Assembly (NCBI GenBank): GCA_963971405.1
Contig: OZ020491.1
Location: forward strand, 9,480,855 to 9,544,854
Direction of reading: 5' to 3'
From: Psococerastis gibbosa
Taxonomy: Eukaryota; Arthropoda; Insecta; Psocodea; Psocidae
Length of the DNA stretch: 64,000 nt
Part shown: positions 12,360 to 24,096 of the stretch, in pieces
Layout: every line of letters starts with the position of its first letter
Numbering within the stretch: the stretch's first letter is position 1
Notes under the pieces: generated by a model
The model's database searches: none
What the model saw: the letters and a program-made list of their open reading frames with translations, nothing else
What the model was told of the DNA's origin: nothing
Position numbers and translations under genes: made by a program

Positions 12360-12475
12360 CCTACTTATATGTTTGTATAAGGAGAGCTTTGTCATGGGCG
12401 AAATTTTCAATTTCGATGTCCACGTTTTGAGGTCTTTTCTAGGCCGCTAATTCGTGGACAAACTACTCAATGCCC
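12360..12475 (+). repeat. GTCTGTCT-core repeat, short fragment
   Basis: GGAGAGCTTTGTCATGGGCGA and the ACGTTTTGAGGTC to CAAACTACTC segment match the left part of the family, here without the GTCTGTCT tract. A 13-nt C run follows. Confidence 0.55.
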
Positions 12476-12489
12476 CCCCCCCCCCTGCT

Positions 12490-13130
12490 TATACCTCAAC
12501 AGCAACAACAACAATGCAATAACTAACCAATTTTAAGTTCTGGGAAACTTTGAAGGGTAAAGTTGAGCAACAAGCCGGTTGCACTTCAATTGAGGTTAAC
12601 CAATAAAGCACAACAGTCCCCTGCTTTTGTGCAATACGACCTTTTTATTATGCAAATTCGTTGTGAATTAAACAATTTCGTCATCCAAGAAAGGTTATTT
12701 CACTGAGGTTGATGCTTGACAACCAATCAAGATTCTAGGGGGAACAAATTTGAATCAATGCTTATATACAATAGTTGGGAATAGTTGCATTCGATTTGTC
12801 TTGAATGGACAGTCAAATTCAGAGAAACTACAGAAATATAATGAAAAAAGCCGGATACACAGTATTTAAACAAGTGGTGATATCCTGCATGATATAATGG
12901 CACTGAGTATTGGAAGTTGCAGTTAGAGGGGGGGGGGGGGCGCTAATAAGTAAAAACTTCCTTAGGTACGTTCCTTTTAATCTAATAAACCCATAGGTCT
13001 TGCAAGGCCTGCTGGAGAAACCTCATTATGCCACTTTTGGGTGAATAAAATTTTATTTTTTAAATTTAAGTAATTACAACCCCAAAACTCTCCGTGTAAA
13101 AACAGATCAAGTACCTCAATTGTGCCAAAA
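12490..13130. other. Intergenic, no gene seen
   Basis: No supported exon. It contains a G13 run at 12928-12940. The short minus-strand frame at 12977-13159 overlaps a SINE end and is not a gene. Confidence 0.45.
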
Positions 13131-13139
13131 TTTTCGCCA

Positions 13140-13285
13140 TTTGAAGTCAATACAAACAATCTAATGAATGTATCCGATTGACCTCTTCAGGCGCCTTTAC
13201 GTTACGACATTTCTCCAATCGCATCCGCATGGCTTGTAGAGACTCGCGCAAGTTCAATCACGGTACCACCTTGCTAACCAAGCTT
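13140..13285 (-). mobile_element. SINE family B, diverged copy
   Basis: ATCCGATTGACCTCTTCAGG, ACGACATTTCTCC and TGTAGAGACTCGCGCAAGTT match the family in reverse orientation, with a small internal deletion. Confidence 0.65.
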
Positions 13286-13289
13286 TTAT

Positions 13290-14362
13290 TTATTGTAAGT
13301 GTAAAATGCACTTCGCAATTAAACAAATGAGTTCAATGGGTTGTTTATATATCGATCAGTAGGCACATCCCGTTTAAATTAATAACCCAACTCTCATAAT
13401 AACAGAATGAGAGAATCCAAAAAGACGCCAGCAGTCGCTTAATTACAGTACATCTCATGCCTCAGATATTCACAACGTGCTAAAACGCGAATACAACTTA
13501 TTTGCTCTTTATAATAACACAAAAACTGTAAATAAAACATGATAATTCCTCATGTTAAATAACATGGCGTCAGCAAACACCAGCCTTGCCCATTTTCCTT
13601 CTCCCTTGTTGAAAATCCCAAGTTTTCCCCTCGTTGGCACGTTTTCCTCTTAATTGGTTTCATTAGCGATGAAGATTGAAAAGGCACTTGGGAATTTTTA
13701 TGCATTAAATTTCCCGTTGAACACAGCCAAGCTTTGGACAAAACCAATAAATTAGAATAGCTGACGTCAGAACGGAAGATACAGAGGTAATAAGCATGAG
13801 CTGTTGGGTTAATTTACGGATCATTTGTAGTTCACGCCCTCGACTCTGTCCTTCTTGGAATATTAAGAACAAATCAGACCCACGGGACACCCACGCTGCT
13901 CGGTATTTTAATAAAGTTGAATTTCACAGTAAACATTCATTGTAGAGCTAAAAACAATATCATAGCCCTTATAAGAAATATTTCTATGCATTTTGATATA
14001 AATAAACAATAAACGCGGCTGAAAAAGGCCTATTTTCACTGAAAATCGGCAAATTCGGGCGCACCTCCTCACGTTTCCTTCCTCCCCCCCCCCCCCCAAA
14101 GTTGAACCCTTTGCCCTATCACAACAAATATAGCATGGCCTGAAATATGAAGAATAGACGAAGACATAAGTATAATTTAAATTGAGATAGGCCTTCTGCA
14201 TCTGCCAAGAAATCAGGATGGTGCGTAACAACATGGCGCGTAACGCGTAACCGAAAAAAATTACTTAATATATTTTCTCCCTACGTCGATAAACAAGTTT
14301 CACTTCAATAATAAATAAATCAATTATATTTGTACCATCAGCAGTTTTGAGTCCAAAAATCG
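13290..14362. other. Intergenic, no gene seen
   Basis: Several short minus-strand frames (13550-13747, 13705-13890, 13908-14234) have no recognised domain or supporting splice sites. A C14 run lies at 14084-14097. Confidence 0.4.
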
Positions 14363-14406
14363 ATAGCACTTACATTTTTTTTTTTTTAGTCGCATACATG
14401 TAGTAA

Positions 14407-15508
14407 TGTCTTTGTGGATTTTAGACAGGCTTTCGATTCTATTTGGAAAGACAGCCTATATAACACAATGATCCGACAAGGAATACCAAAAAAACTAGTT
14501 AATCTAGTAAAAATGACTATGGAAAACGCCAGAGCCAGTGTAATAATAGACGGACGATGTGGAGAAGAATTCCCACTCGGCAGAGGGGTACGACAAGGAG
14601 ACGCCCTCTCAGCTACACTTTTCAACCTGACACTGCAAGCAGCGTTACAGAATATAGTAGAGAGTGGGACAATTGTATACAAGTCACAAATGATCTGCGC
14701 ATATGCGGATGACATAGTCATAATCACTAAAAATAGGAAGCAACTAGGAGAGATACTTGCTAGACTATGTGTAGAGGCGAGTAGAGCTGGACTAGAAATA
14801 AATGTCTCAAAAACTAAGTATCTAGTAATGTCAGCGTTAGAAAGGAGACGGAGAAGTGACAACCTGACTGTACAAGGAATGGCTTTCGAGAATGTAAAGA
14901 GCTTCATCTACCTTGGTGCAGAAGTAAACAATCACAACAAAACTAGCGCAGAGATAGACAGAAGAATAACAGCAGCCAATAGAGCATATTTTGCCAACCT
15001 AAAATTGCTCAAGTCAAGACTTATCTCTAGAGCCACAAAACTACGAATATACAAAACCCTTATAAGACCAGTTGCAACATACGGATCGGAAACCTGGAAT
15101 CTCACTGTAAACGATGCCAACAAACTACGTGTACTCGAAAGAAAGATAATAAGGAGGATATATGGACCCCTTTACGAGTACGGAGAATGGCGTATAAGAA
15201 ACAACGCTGAAATCGACGCCGCTCTCAACGGAGAAGACATAGTAAGGTTCATTAAAGCACAACGATTAAGGTGACTGGGACACGTTGTAAGGATGTCTGA
15301 AGAACGCATGCCACGAAAAATGTACAAAGCAAGCATGACGGGAAGACGACTGCCAGGACGGCCAAGAAACCGCTGGAAGGACGAGTTAGAGAATGACCTT
15401 CGCGAGTTGGGAGTCTCCAGATGGTGGACCGTTGTGCAAAACCGAGAAGAATGGAGGAGTGTTGTCGAGCAGGCCAAAGCCCACCAAGGGCTGTAGAGCC
15501 GGAAGAAG
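14407..15508 (+). mobile_element. 5'-truncated RTE-like LINE with 13-bp target-site duplication
   Basis: The element is bounded by identical 13-bp sequences ATACATGTAGTAA at 14394-14406 and 15509-15521, a target-site duplication from target-primed reverse transcription. It begins inside the reverse-transcriptase domain and ends GCCGGAAGAAG, a short (GAA)-rich tail typical of RTE-type elements. A reverse fragment of the same 3' end is at 41835-41975. It sits inside an older short insertion flanked by a second duplication (14363-14375 and 15546-15558). Confidence 0.9.
14414..15499 (+). pseudogene. Reverse transcriptase, C-terminal half, one in-frame stop
   Basis: The frame is open from the element's 5' truncation point and encodes the C-terminal half of a non-LTR retrotransposon polymerase. 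Visible motifs are Asp-Phe-Arg-Gln-Ala-Phe-Asp-Ser (palm motif A), Gly-Val-Arg-Gln-Gly-Asp (motif B, about residues 58-63) and the catalytic Tyr-Ala-Asp-Asp box (about residues 97-100). The thumb and C-terminal region includes Leu-Gly-His-Val-Val-Arg-Met and a Pro-Gly-Arg-Pro-Arg stretch. A single TGA at 15272-15274 interrupts a frame that continues unchanged to the TAG at about 15494-15496. The copy is therefore young, but dead through truncation and the stop. Confidence 0.85.
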
Positions 15509-15685
15509 ATACATGTAGTAAGTTATCTCTACATAAAATAAAATAATAGCACTTACATGAAAGTAAAGTTTAGTCACATAATACAGTAGTATGTCTTTAA
15601 AAATTAAAATTAAACACAAAATCAAGTTACAGGACCGTCTGCAGTTTCAAAAACGGCTGAATATAGGCAGACTCAGTGGAGTTGG

Positions 15686-15772
15686 ATATACAGTATACAT
15701 TGTATATACACCGTATATAGGCTATATACGATATACTGTATACATATATATGATATACTGTATATACTCCCC
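15686..15772. repeat. AT-rich imperfect palindrome
   Basis: Alternating TATAC/GTATA words (TACAGTATACATTGTATATAC and related) form several self-complementary segments. This is a simple-sequence region with no evidence of function. Confidence 0.5.
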
Positions 15773-16219
15773 ATATTATCCGCCACCTCGCCCTAACATA
15801 GCATGGAGTTCGACAGGAAAACTGTGGAACAATCCTTTGTCTTACCGACAACGCCAGTTTTTGGTGACGGTAGCCTGTACTGCGTTTGACTGTTTTATTG
15901 CGTCAATGGTAAGCTTGTCTCATTATCGTTCGTATCCGGTGTAGGTTGACATCGAGAACGTATACCTGTTTGCCAAAGGCCAAAAGTTCGTACGGAAACA
16001 ATACATATAATTTCCGAAATCCTTGGGGTCGTTGGTATTGGACAAGGCCTGGGTCCATAAAAGTACTTCAAGAAATTTAAAAAAAAATTGCTAAGTCAGC
16101 AGCGAGGCATCTGGTGCTAGCGTCGACTGGTGACCAAGTCTAATAAGCTCCTAACCCAACTTTATAATACACGTTTTACTTACTTACTCATTAAATTACA
16201 TCAAATGAAACATAGTTTA

Positions 16220-16352
<133 letters not shown>

Positions 16353-16764
16353 CTGAAAAAGGAGGAAAAATGAATTCAACAAAATGGAAACTATACTAAA
16401 GTAAAGAAGCTTTAATAAAAACATTCGTGGGAGTTTTGTCGTCAATCCCCTTCAAAGTTTAACTCCGTATGAGAGCACGGGGATAAAAACTTATATAATG
16501 CTCAAAGAATCCAATATGGCGGTAGGTTTATATTTCATACGGTGGCCCGAAATTTCGGGAACTCTTCAAGAAGTTGATATTAATCGGAGAGGTGCCTTCA
16601 AGGGCTCTACGACCAATTTATGGTTCATTGGTCCAGGCAGTTGCTCGATTTTTTTTAAAATTAAAAAACCGAATGAAAAAACAATTTTGCGAACAATTTA
16701 TTTCACATAAGGGCAAGAAGAGGCATCCCACACACACCACAGTGTACATTTGACTAAATTAAAA
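16353..16764. other. Presumed 5' intron of the channel gene
   Basis: The sequence 5' of the exon on the minus strand begins with an acceptor polypyrimidine tract, so it is intronic if that site is used. The plus-strand frame at 16498-16710 has no recognised domain. Confidence 0.4.
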
Positions 16765-17703
16765 ATTTTAAAGAACCGGTCCGAGTTTACTCGTACATGC
16801 TTTCCAATTTATCAATAAGTATAGTGAAAATGAGTAATTTCATGGTAAATAATTTTCCTATGGTTAAATTTCGGATATCTCGGGGGGGGGGGGGGGGGGG
16901 GTCCACCTCCATACATTAAAAACCCACCTTGTCCACCTGGCGTCACTGGAGGTGATGTAAATTCTAGATAGTCATAGGTCAGACCAACACATTACCACAC
17001 AGCAATAATGGCAGCGCACGCAGTGCATTTGAGCGTGAATTTTCTCTCATTTTATCAAAAAAATATTTTTGCACAAAACCAAATAATTTTTTGGGAAAGC
17101 AACCTGTCCGGTTTCGTTTCTCAATTTAACACCTAAAACATGTCTGAAGGTAGAAAATAATCATCGATAGAAAGGTTTCACAGAAAAATTATTTTTTAGT
17201 CATTTTTCATTAAAATTTAGTTATTTTTATTTTTTTACCCCCAGAAGCAAACTATCAAGGGGCAAGCGACCCCCCGCATTTTGTCAACGTTAATAGCGCT
17301 TACAATATATTGTATGTGAGTTTAAAAGAAATCGTTCGAGCCGTTTTTGATAAATATTTTTTTAGACGTTTTTTTTGGAGTTTTTTGAGAATAAAACCCC
17401 CCAAATTGAGTTAGCCCAAAAAAAAAGTAGTCCCGAGGTATGATTTTTGTAAACCTACATGCGAATTTTCATCAAAATCGGTTTAGTAGTTTGTCCGGAA
17501 ATCGATGAACAGACAGAGCGACAGCCAGACAGAGCGACAGACAGACAGAGCGACAGCCAGACAGAGCGACAGACAGACATTTCGTAAAACCACCTTTTTT
17601 GGTTCCTGGGACCTCAAAACGTGTAAATCCGCTGAAATCTCGGAATCGACATTTTGACCATCAGAAAGCTTTCCTTATACTACGTATAAATTGGAAAGCA
17701 ATA
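16765..17703 (-). repeat. GTCTGTCT-core dispersed repeat, full-length reverse copy
   Basis: It reads from AAGAACCGGTCCGAGTTTACTC to CGTATAAATTGGAAAGC, mirroring 24097-24953. It carries an expanded GACAGAGCGACAGACAGAC minisatellite at 17514-17580 and a G20 run at 16882-16901. Confidence 0.8.
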
Positions 17704-18480
17704 ATGTAAAAAGATTCGCTAAATAATGTACTTAAGGTAATCTCGATTGATCCAGGAGCATGAGCCATGAGGTACCAATTTAACTTATTACCGTGGTTAA
17801 AATTGTTAAAATAATATTCCTAAATTACCAAGTGCTCTTTTAAAATAGTTTTTTTTTTCTCATTTTTATATACCCTATGTTAAGTTAACTTGGTACCACG
17901 TGCTATGTCCGCTGAATCTATTGTAATTAAATATTATTTTACTATTCAGAGTATTAAAATATAGCCAGGGTAGAAAGGCATTCTAATACAATACAGGACG
18001 AAGAGTAACTAATAACTACAAAATGATACAAGACATTACTGATTAACGAAGTCATTACTGATTAGAAGAAATTTAGATAAGTCGGCTATTTCATTAGGTA
18101 GCTAATGATAATTGAGTCTCATTGGCTGTGCTATAAATAACTTAGTGCAGTGCCATGATGAAACATATTTTTATTTATTTTCCACAGCTTTCAAGGACAA
18201 CATACAACATACCTTACTCAAAGAAAAAGCTGCTGCAATAGTACTACGCCAAGAAATTTTAAAAAAGGTATCATTTTACTTTTTTTGAATGATTTAGGCT
18301 ATATTTTTTATTTTTTTTAGTAATTAAACCTTTAACACTTGCTGGAATAAATTGAAAATGGAAATCGGGTCAGATTTGAAGCTCAGGATTTTCGGCACAG
18401 CAAGTAGAATTATTTTTCAATTTCATTTCTAAATCCTAAATCCGATGAAAACCCCAATAAATAAAATAAGCCTGTTTTCT
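17704..18480. other. Intergenic or intronic, with a diverged repeat
   Basis: 17790-17940 is the partner of the 9185-9300 repeat. Otherwise no gene or structured element was seen. Confidence 0.4.
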
Positions 18481-18499
18481 AAAAGAGAAATATCCTGTT

Positions 18500-18632
18500 T
18501 TTTAATGAATGTGTTTAATTGACCTCTTCATTCGCCTCAATGAGTAAATTAATACTTGTGCTGAGTTACGACACGTCTCCGATTCGCACGAATGCAAGCA
18601 CGCTACCACCTTTGTCATTGAAGCCGATAAAC
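18500..18632 (-). mobile_element. SINE family B, reverse copy
   Basis: GTTTAATTGACCTCTTCA, GAGTTACGACACGTCTCCG and GCACGCTACCACCT match the family. Confidence 0.7.
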
Positions 18633-18657
18633 ATGAAATATAACATGTCATGAATGA

Positions 18658-18880
18658 TATGACAGGGCAGGTAGAGTAGTGGCACAGACTCCAACTTTCA
18701 CTCCAAAGGTTGTTGGCTCGAGTCCCACAGTTTATACATTTCCTGGCCATGCTTTGGAGGATATGTAAAGCAGGCGGTCCCGGGCCTTCCTATTTAAGTG
18801 TAAGAGAGGGCTATATAGCCCTAACTCCGCTAGGTTGGCTTAGTAATAGAACAACAAGTCAATATTTATTTATTTACGCC
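18658..18880 (+). mobile_element. SINE family A, full-length copy
   Basis: The A-box-like GTAGAGTAGTGGCACAG and a B-box TGGCTCGAGTCCC are followed by the shared body (GCAGGCGGTCCCGGGCCTTCC) and tail (AATATTTATTTATTTA). Confidence 0.85.
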
Positions 18881-19250
18881 CAAGCAAAAAACGTGAGAGC
18901 GACGGATGTATGAATTCAAAGCCCCTTGAAACCCTGAAGGGGGGTACTTAAGGTACCTAGATAAAGAAGAAGAGGATACGGCCTTAGAGAGAACGAGCCG
19001 TTTGTACCAATGGTCAAAGAAAGTCGCAGTGATAAACAGAAAAGGGGCGAATGTCTTTGTCTGCCTTCTTTATAGCAAGTATTGGGATAATGCCAGATGA
19101 AAAGAGGGAACGCTATAATAGCACGGTTAGTAACAAAATCGACCGATTCGACGTTGACCTTGAAGGGCTCAAACACTATAAAAAAAAACAGTAACATCAA
19201 TAATATAATTTATATATGGTAGGATCACATACTCATGTAAACTTTGTCTG
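18881..19250. other. Intergenic, no gene seen
   Basis: The minus-strand frame 18916-19200 (94 codons) has no recognised domain or splice support. Confidence 0.35.
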
Positions 19251-19681
19251 GCAAGTGGCGTAGCCAGATTTTTTTGGGGGTCTGGTTTTCATGCAACGTC
19301 AATATACAATACTACAGTTGGCCACTTACAAGTACCAATTGGATGTTATCTTGTCCCAGGAGTGAAAGGTACCTAATTAAAAATTAATATCAAAATAGCC
19401 TTTTATCACCAATAAAAATGTTACAAAGTGAGCTTTCTACAACTTCTGGCCATCAATTATCATCAATTATTGCGTCGCTTAAGGGGGATTTGATTTCGTG
19501 GGGGGATTCCAAATTTTTTTAAAGTAATTTATTAATGAATTAATGGATGAATTCTTCAAACAATACAGGTTTACATAAGAAAATTTATATCGGGGGGGGG
19601 GGGGTCCGGACTCCTTGGACCACCTCCCTGGGCACAGCATGGCGTCACTAGTGACAATAATAATGATGACCGGACATTAGA

Positions 19682-20130
19682 GCGAAACCAGTCAGCCGCT
19701 CATTTTCCATGAAGTTGTTTAGATATGACTTAATCCGTTTCAACAATGAAAATGGGCTATTTTGATAAATTTGAGGGGAGGGGTCTGGTCTGGTATCAAA
19801 TTAAAAATAACATGAAATCACCGCGTGTAAAAGTGAAAGTCAGGGGCCCAATTGATACCTTGGCCCATTGAAACTCTAGCCCTAGGGATATTGTATTTAT
19901 ATATAACTGCTAAAAACCTCTAAAAACTGCGAAACCAGTCAGTCGCTCTTTTTTCATCAAGTTTCTTAGATATGACTTATTAATCCGTTTCAACAATGAA
20001 AATGGGCTATTTTTCTAAATTTGGGGGGAGGAGTTACGCTACTGGGTCATATCAAATTACAAATAACATGAAATCCACGTGTGTTAGTGTAAGCCCAATT
20101 GATACCTTGGCCCATCGATACACTCTACTG
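19682..20130. repeat. Tandem duplication, two units of about 240 bp
   Basis: Unit one (19682-19885) and unit two (19929-20130) share GAAACCAGTCAG, TAGATATGACTTA, CAACAATGAAAATGGGCTAT and TGATACCTTGGCCCAT. A third partial start, CTGCTAAAAACCTCTAAAA, follows at about 20150. The units are diverged, so the duplication is not recent. Confidence 0.75.
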
Positions 20131-20587
20131 ACACTACAGCCATATAAAACTGCTAAAAACCTCTAAAACTGCGAAAGTGCCGGTATCCCATGAAAATGGT
20201 CAGATAACTTGTGTAATGACATTGCCGGAACCGGGAAAGGTAATCGAATTCTCGCCTTGTATCATTGGCCACCGCAAAGCTTCCCCAACACGCCCACAGG
20301 GTGCTCTAGTGCTCTAGGCCCTAGGGCGCTGAATGAGGTTCATTTGTGACGTCATTTTGTAGATGGCAGCACCAGTTGCACTGATATCAAAGCGTTGATT
20401 TTTCCATAAGCCTAAATAATATTTTAAAATTAATTAATGTATGTATTATTAGTTAAAAAGCTTAGTTTTCACATGCAAACGGCGGCCATTTTGAATAATA
20501 TGGATATCGGTTTGTCGTCAGTGAACGTAGTGACCAAAACTGTCCCTACAGAACCTCATTAATGACAATAGGAGCGTTTGTCTCTAA

Positions 20588-20772
20588 GTTCTTTTTTTCT
20601 TTCTTTTTTTTTAAAAAAGATTAATCGCATACAAACAATTTAATGAATGTAACCTCTTCAGTCGCCTCTGTAGGTTAGTACCCGTGTTGAGTTACGACAC
20701 GTCTCCGACCGCATGGCGTGTAAAGACTCGCACAAGTGCATGCACGTTACCACCTGGCCATCTGAAGTTGTC
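20588..20772 (-). mobile_element. SINE family B, reverse copy
   Basis: A T-rich tail (an A-tail on its own strand) leads into GATTAATCGCATACAAACAAT and the conserved CGACACGTCTCCGACCGCAT, ending in CACCTGGCCATC. Confidence 0.8.
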
Positions 20773-20999
20773 TTAGAATTTTGAAATGAATGACGAAGTT
20801 AAGATTAAAGTAAAGATGAAAATAAGATCTGTGAAATTATAATTTACAATATTTACCGATTTAGCTCAAACTTTACACAAACTGAGATATTAATAAAGTT
20901 TCAATATTTACACACTCTCAGGTTTAATTGAAGTAAGTAAGTACTGGAACTAATTGCTACAACCACTCCTTTGCAGTGAACACTCCTTGGCTTTGACTT

Positions 21000-21312
21000 G
21001 GGGGAGGTTTTTGTTCGTGGACCACTAGATTATTTTATGGTTTTCCGAGGACCACCATAACTGCGACATGAAAATCGTCATATTCTAGGATTGTGTCTAC
21101 AATTACATGCTAATATTTGATTAAATGTTTAGAACTGGTACCAGTTGGATTTTATAGTTCAGTGCCAAGACTTGCTGTATTTTAGCCTACTTCAAATTTC
21201 CAATATCACATGCAGCTGCTTTATTTTCTTATTTTTTATTTTGGTCCGTGGACCACCTGATATATGTCTGTGGACCACTGGTGGTCCATGAACCACAGTT
21301 TGGGAACCCCTG
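21000..21312. mobile_element. hAT-like element fragment with one intact terminus
   Basis: The right terminus, read inward from 21312, is CAGGGGTTCCCAAACTGTGG, the common start of hAT-type non-autonomous elements. GTGGACCAC motifs recur inside. The left terminus and the 8-bp duplication could not be identified. Confidence 0.6.
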
Positions 21313-21479
21313 CTCTATATACTAGTATTTGGCTTATGGCTCGGTCCCAACTCCCGAATCGTTGATTGACAAGCCGAGGATGCCCATAAAATTACCGCCT
21401 GGTCCCTTAGGTCTTGTGAAAAGATCCTAGCTCAGATCTAGCTAGCCTCCTCCAGAGCTGAAGTAGTCCCTGGACTAGT

Positions 21480-21730
21480 ATCATCAGCTTAGAATGACAA
21501 CCTCGTAAGTCGTCAATACCAAATTTTACAGGAGACGAAAAAACTGTCGCGTTTCGTTCACTAGCGCTCATTTACGAGTTTTCCTATTTTTCCGCTAGAG
21601 AGCGCTCCTGACCAGATAGAATTTTTTCCCGCCAACCTGCCGGTGAGTTGCGAGTTTTTCTTACTTATTCCATAGTAACCCGACTTTGTCGAAATCCCGA
21701 CTTACGAGGTTTTCATTCTAAGCTGACGGT
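21480..21730. mobile_element. MITE with about 35-bp terminal inverted repeats
   Basis: CATCAGCTTAGAATGACAAC then CTCGTAAGTCG at the left pairs with CGACTTACGAGG then TTTCATTCTAAGCTGACGG at the right. The interior is GC-richer and non-coding. The superfamily is unclear. Confidence 0.7.
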
Positions 21731-21962
21731 ATCTTCTCTCAGCCGACGTACGATTTACGAGTCGAGCCTTCCCTAAGTCGGCACCGCCGTTGCGTGTGGA
21801 CTACTCATTCATCCTCCTCCTACGTAGTCGACAGAATGGGTCTCCTGTGAACCGTCTTAAGATAGTCTACCACTAACGTATAAACACGCATCCCGTCGAA
21901 CCCTTTATTTAAAGCATAGGGCAGCTATGTCATACAATCAATTGTGACCTGTTTATCGAACC

Positions 21963-22145
21963 CGATGGCCAGGTGGTAGAGTACTTGTATTTGTGCGAGT
22001 CTCTACACGCCATGCGATCGGAGACGTGTCGTAACTCAACGCGGGTACTAACCCCTAGAGGCGACTGAAAAGGTCAATCGGATACATTGATTAAATTGTT
22101 TGTATGCGATTAACCTTTTTTATGATTAAAAAAAAAAAAAAAAAA
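21963..22145 (+). mobile_element. SINE family B, forward copy with poly-A tail
   Basis: The head GGCCAGGTGGTAGAGTACTTG is followed by the conserved GGAGACGTGTCGTAACTC and GGTCAATCGGATACATTGA, and the copy ends in an A18 run at 22128-22145. It defines the sense orientation of the family. Confidence 0.85.
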
Positions 22146-22149
22146 TCAG

Positions 22150-24096
22150 TACAATGTAAACAATATAAGGTAGGGCTAAGAAATGCGTGCAAACCAAGTA
22201 CTCATGTCTTAATAAAAATAAATCTTATACTCTGTCATAATGTCGAGATCCAATTTCAAACAGACCAAATCAGTGTTTCTCGCCGGTGAGTAAAACGGAT
22301 TCTGAAGATATAATCAGAATATGCGCACATTGCGATTCAGAAAACTACCGAACTTCTTTGTATGCATTTTCTAATTCGAATTTCTGTAAAATCGCGCGAA
22401 GAGGAAACAGCATGGCGGCCAAGAAGTCGTAGCCCAGGCATAAAAATATTTAATTCCATTACAGACCTTGCAGATTCAAGAGCTTCCTTTATGATACTAT
22501 CAGAACGTAGAGCACAGACTACAATACAATTTGCCCCCTGAAATATCATAATCATAAAAATAAAACTCGAGCATAATAACAAAATCCAGTAAAAACCGTC
22601 GCAGGCATCAGTACAAGCATTCAAAAGATTTCATTTTTCTGTATAGCATAGAATGCTGAAGAAAAATAAAAACTAAGCTCCGGGCTATGGAGAAAAAGCA
22701 ATGAGCATTGAGCATTTGGGAAAAGAGCCCGAGATTTTCCGAGCTGGAAAAGTCATTTGGAAAAGCTGTGGATTGATCTATAAAATGTCCCCAGGTTTTG
22801 TTTAAGCCTTTACAGTCAACTGGATGGGAGTCCTATGCAAATTCGGTATGCAAAACCAGTTGGTGCTTAACGTTTTTATCCAAAGCGATGCGTTTGCCTT
22901 GGAAAATTAAATATTTGATCCTTCTTTTTGCATTCTACCTGGAATTGGAAGAGCTTTATGCATTTATTTACATTTAAAAAATTGTCCCCCCATAGAAAAG
23001 GGACGTTTTCAATGCACTCAAAAAACGCTGGGCTTTTTGTCTTCGTCTTTTGTCTTCGAATCAAGGCACTGAATTGATCCTGGCATTTCCCAGCTAAACT
23101 TCAGACGGGGGGGGGGGGGATTAATTAAAACCCCATCTTATCGTAAATATGAAATTTTTGAAAAGTACTAGCTGGTATTGCGGGCCTAACCTATAACCTA
23201 ACCTAACCGATTATATGATGCACGAAGTAGTTTCTTATATTGTACAACTTTTGTACAAATTTTTAATAAATAGCTGCATTAGTGAAATAAAAAATGAAAA
23301 GTATTTCAGTTTGGGGTGCAAATGTTCTACGTATTGCATGTCTTCTTAAAATTTCCCATATCAATGCCAGTTGAAGAATTTTATCCCATACTTTGCTTTG
23401 AAGCCCAGCGGAATTTGAAAATCGGCGTAGTAAGACCGTCATATTAGAAAATAGAGACATTTCTTCAATTTTATAGTTTCCCTAGACCCTAGATCCCGAG
23501 CTAATACAGTTACAAGGGTCAAAGGTTGTATCAATGATAACAGTACTTCTCAAAGTTCTTGGGAAATGCATTCAGTTTTCTACGCTTGGGGAAATTAAGG
23601 TTCAAAAGTTAACGCGTACAAATGCCGTAGAGCTTGAAATTAAGTTAAAAGTTGGATTAAAAAAACTGGATTGAAGTCGTCGTGAAGCAACGGCGAATCA
23701 AATAAATGCTTTTAATTTGAAGTTATGAAAAAGTCCGAGAAAAGCAAATACGAAACGAGTTGGTTTTGCAAAAAGTTTTAAGAAACTCTCTCTCACATCA
23801 GAGCTGTAGTGTTTCGAACAACAAATCTACCACTATATATCCCGACCACGGAACCAAGATATTCGTTAGCCTTACTTCTTGTAATGCAGAAAGGGCATAA
23901 GAGCCACATTTTCAATAACTTGCTGAGTTAATGAAATAGAACATAGGCCTAATAGTTTAAAAAACTAAAAACCCGCTTTTATAGAAACCCCAACTAAAAA
24001 ATAGAAAATAAAATTTAATAAATTTGGATTAAGAATAGTGTAAATAAGAAATAAATGTATATTATTCTAAAAATATGAATATAAGCTTTCTTTTTT
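22150..24096. other. Long interval without a supported gene
   Basis: Short frames such as 22337-22624 (-) and 22876-23064 (-) show no domain and no splice framework. It holds a G13 run at 23107-23119 and a few TAACC units at about 23186-23209. Nothing else was recognised. Confidence 0.45.

Larger units (their letters stand above)
14363..15558. repeat. Outer 13-bp duplication enclosing a nested insertion
   Basis: ATAGCACTTACAT occurs at 14363-14375 and 15546-15558. Between them, outside the LINE, lie a T12 run plus a few tens of bases. The LINE therefore inserted into a pre-existing short retro-insertion in the opposite orientation (poly-T at its left). Confidence 0.65.

Noticed and set aside
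14386-14907. 173-codon minus-strand frame
   Set aside because: Antisense shadow of the reverse transcriptase frame at 14414-15496.
23186-23209. Four TAACC units resembling the insect telomere repeat TTAGG
   Set aside because: Too short and imperfect. No adjacent telomeric retroelement or longer array.
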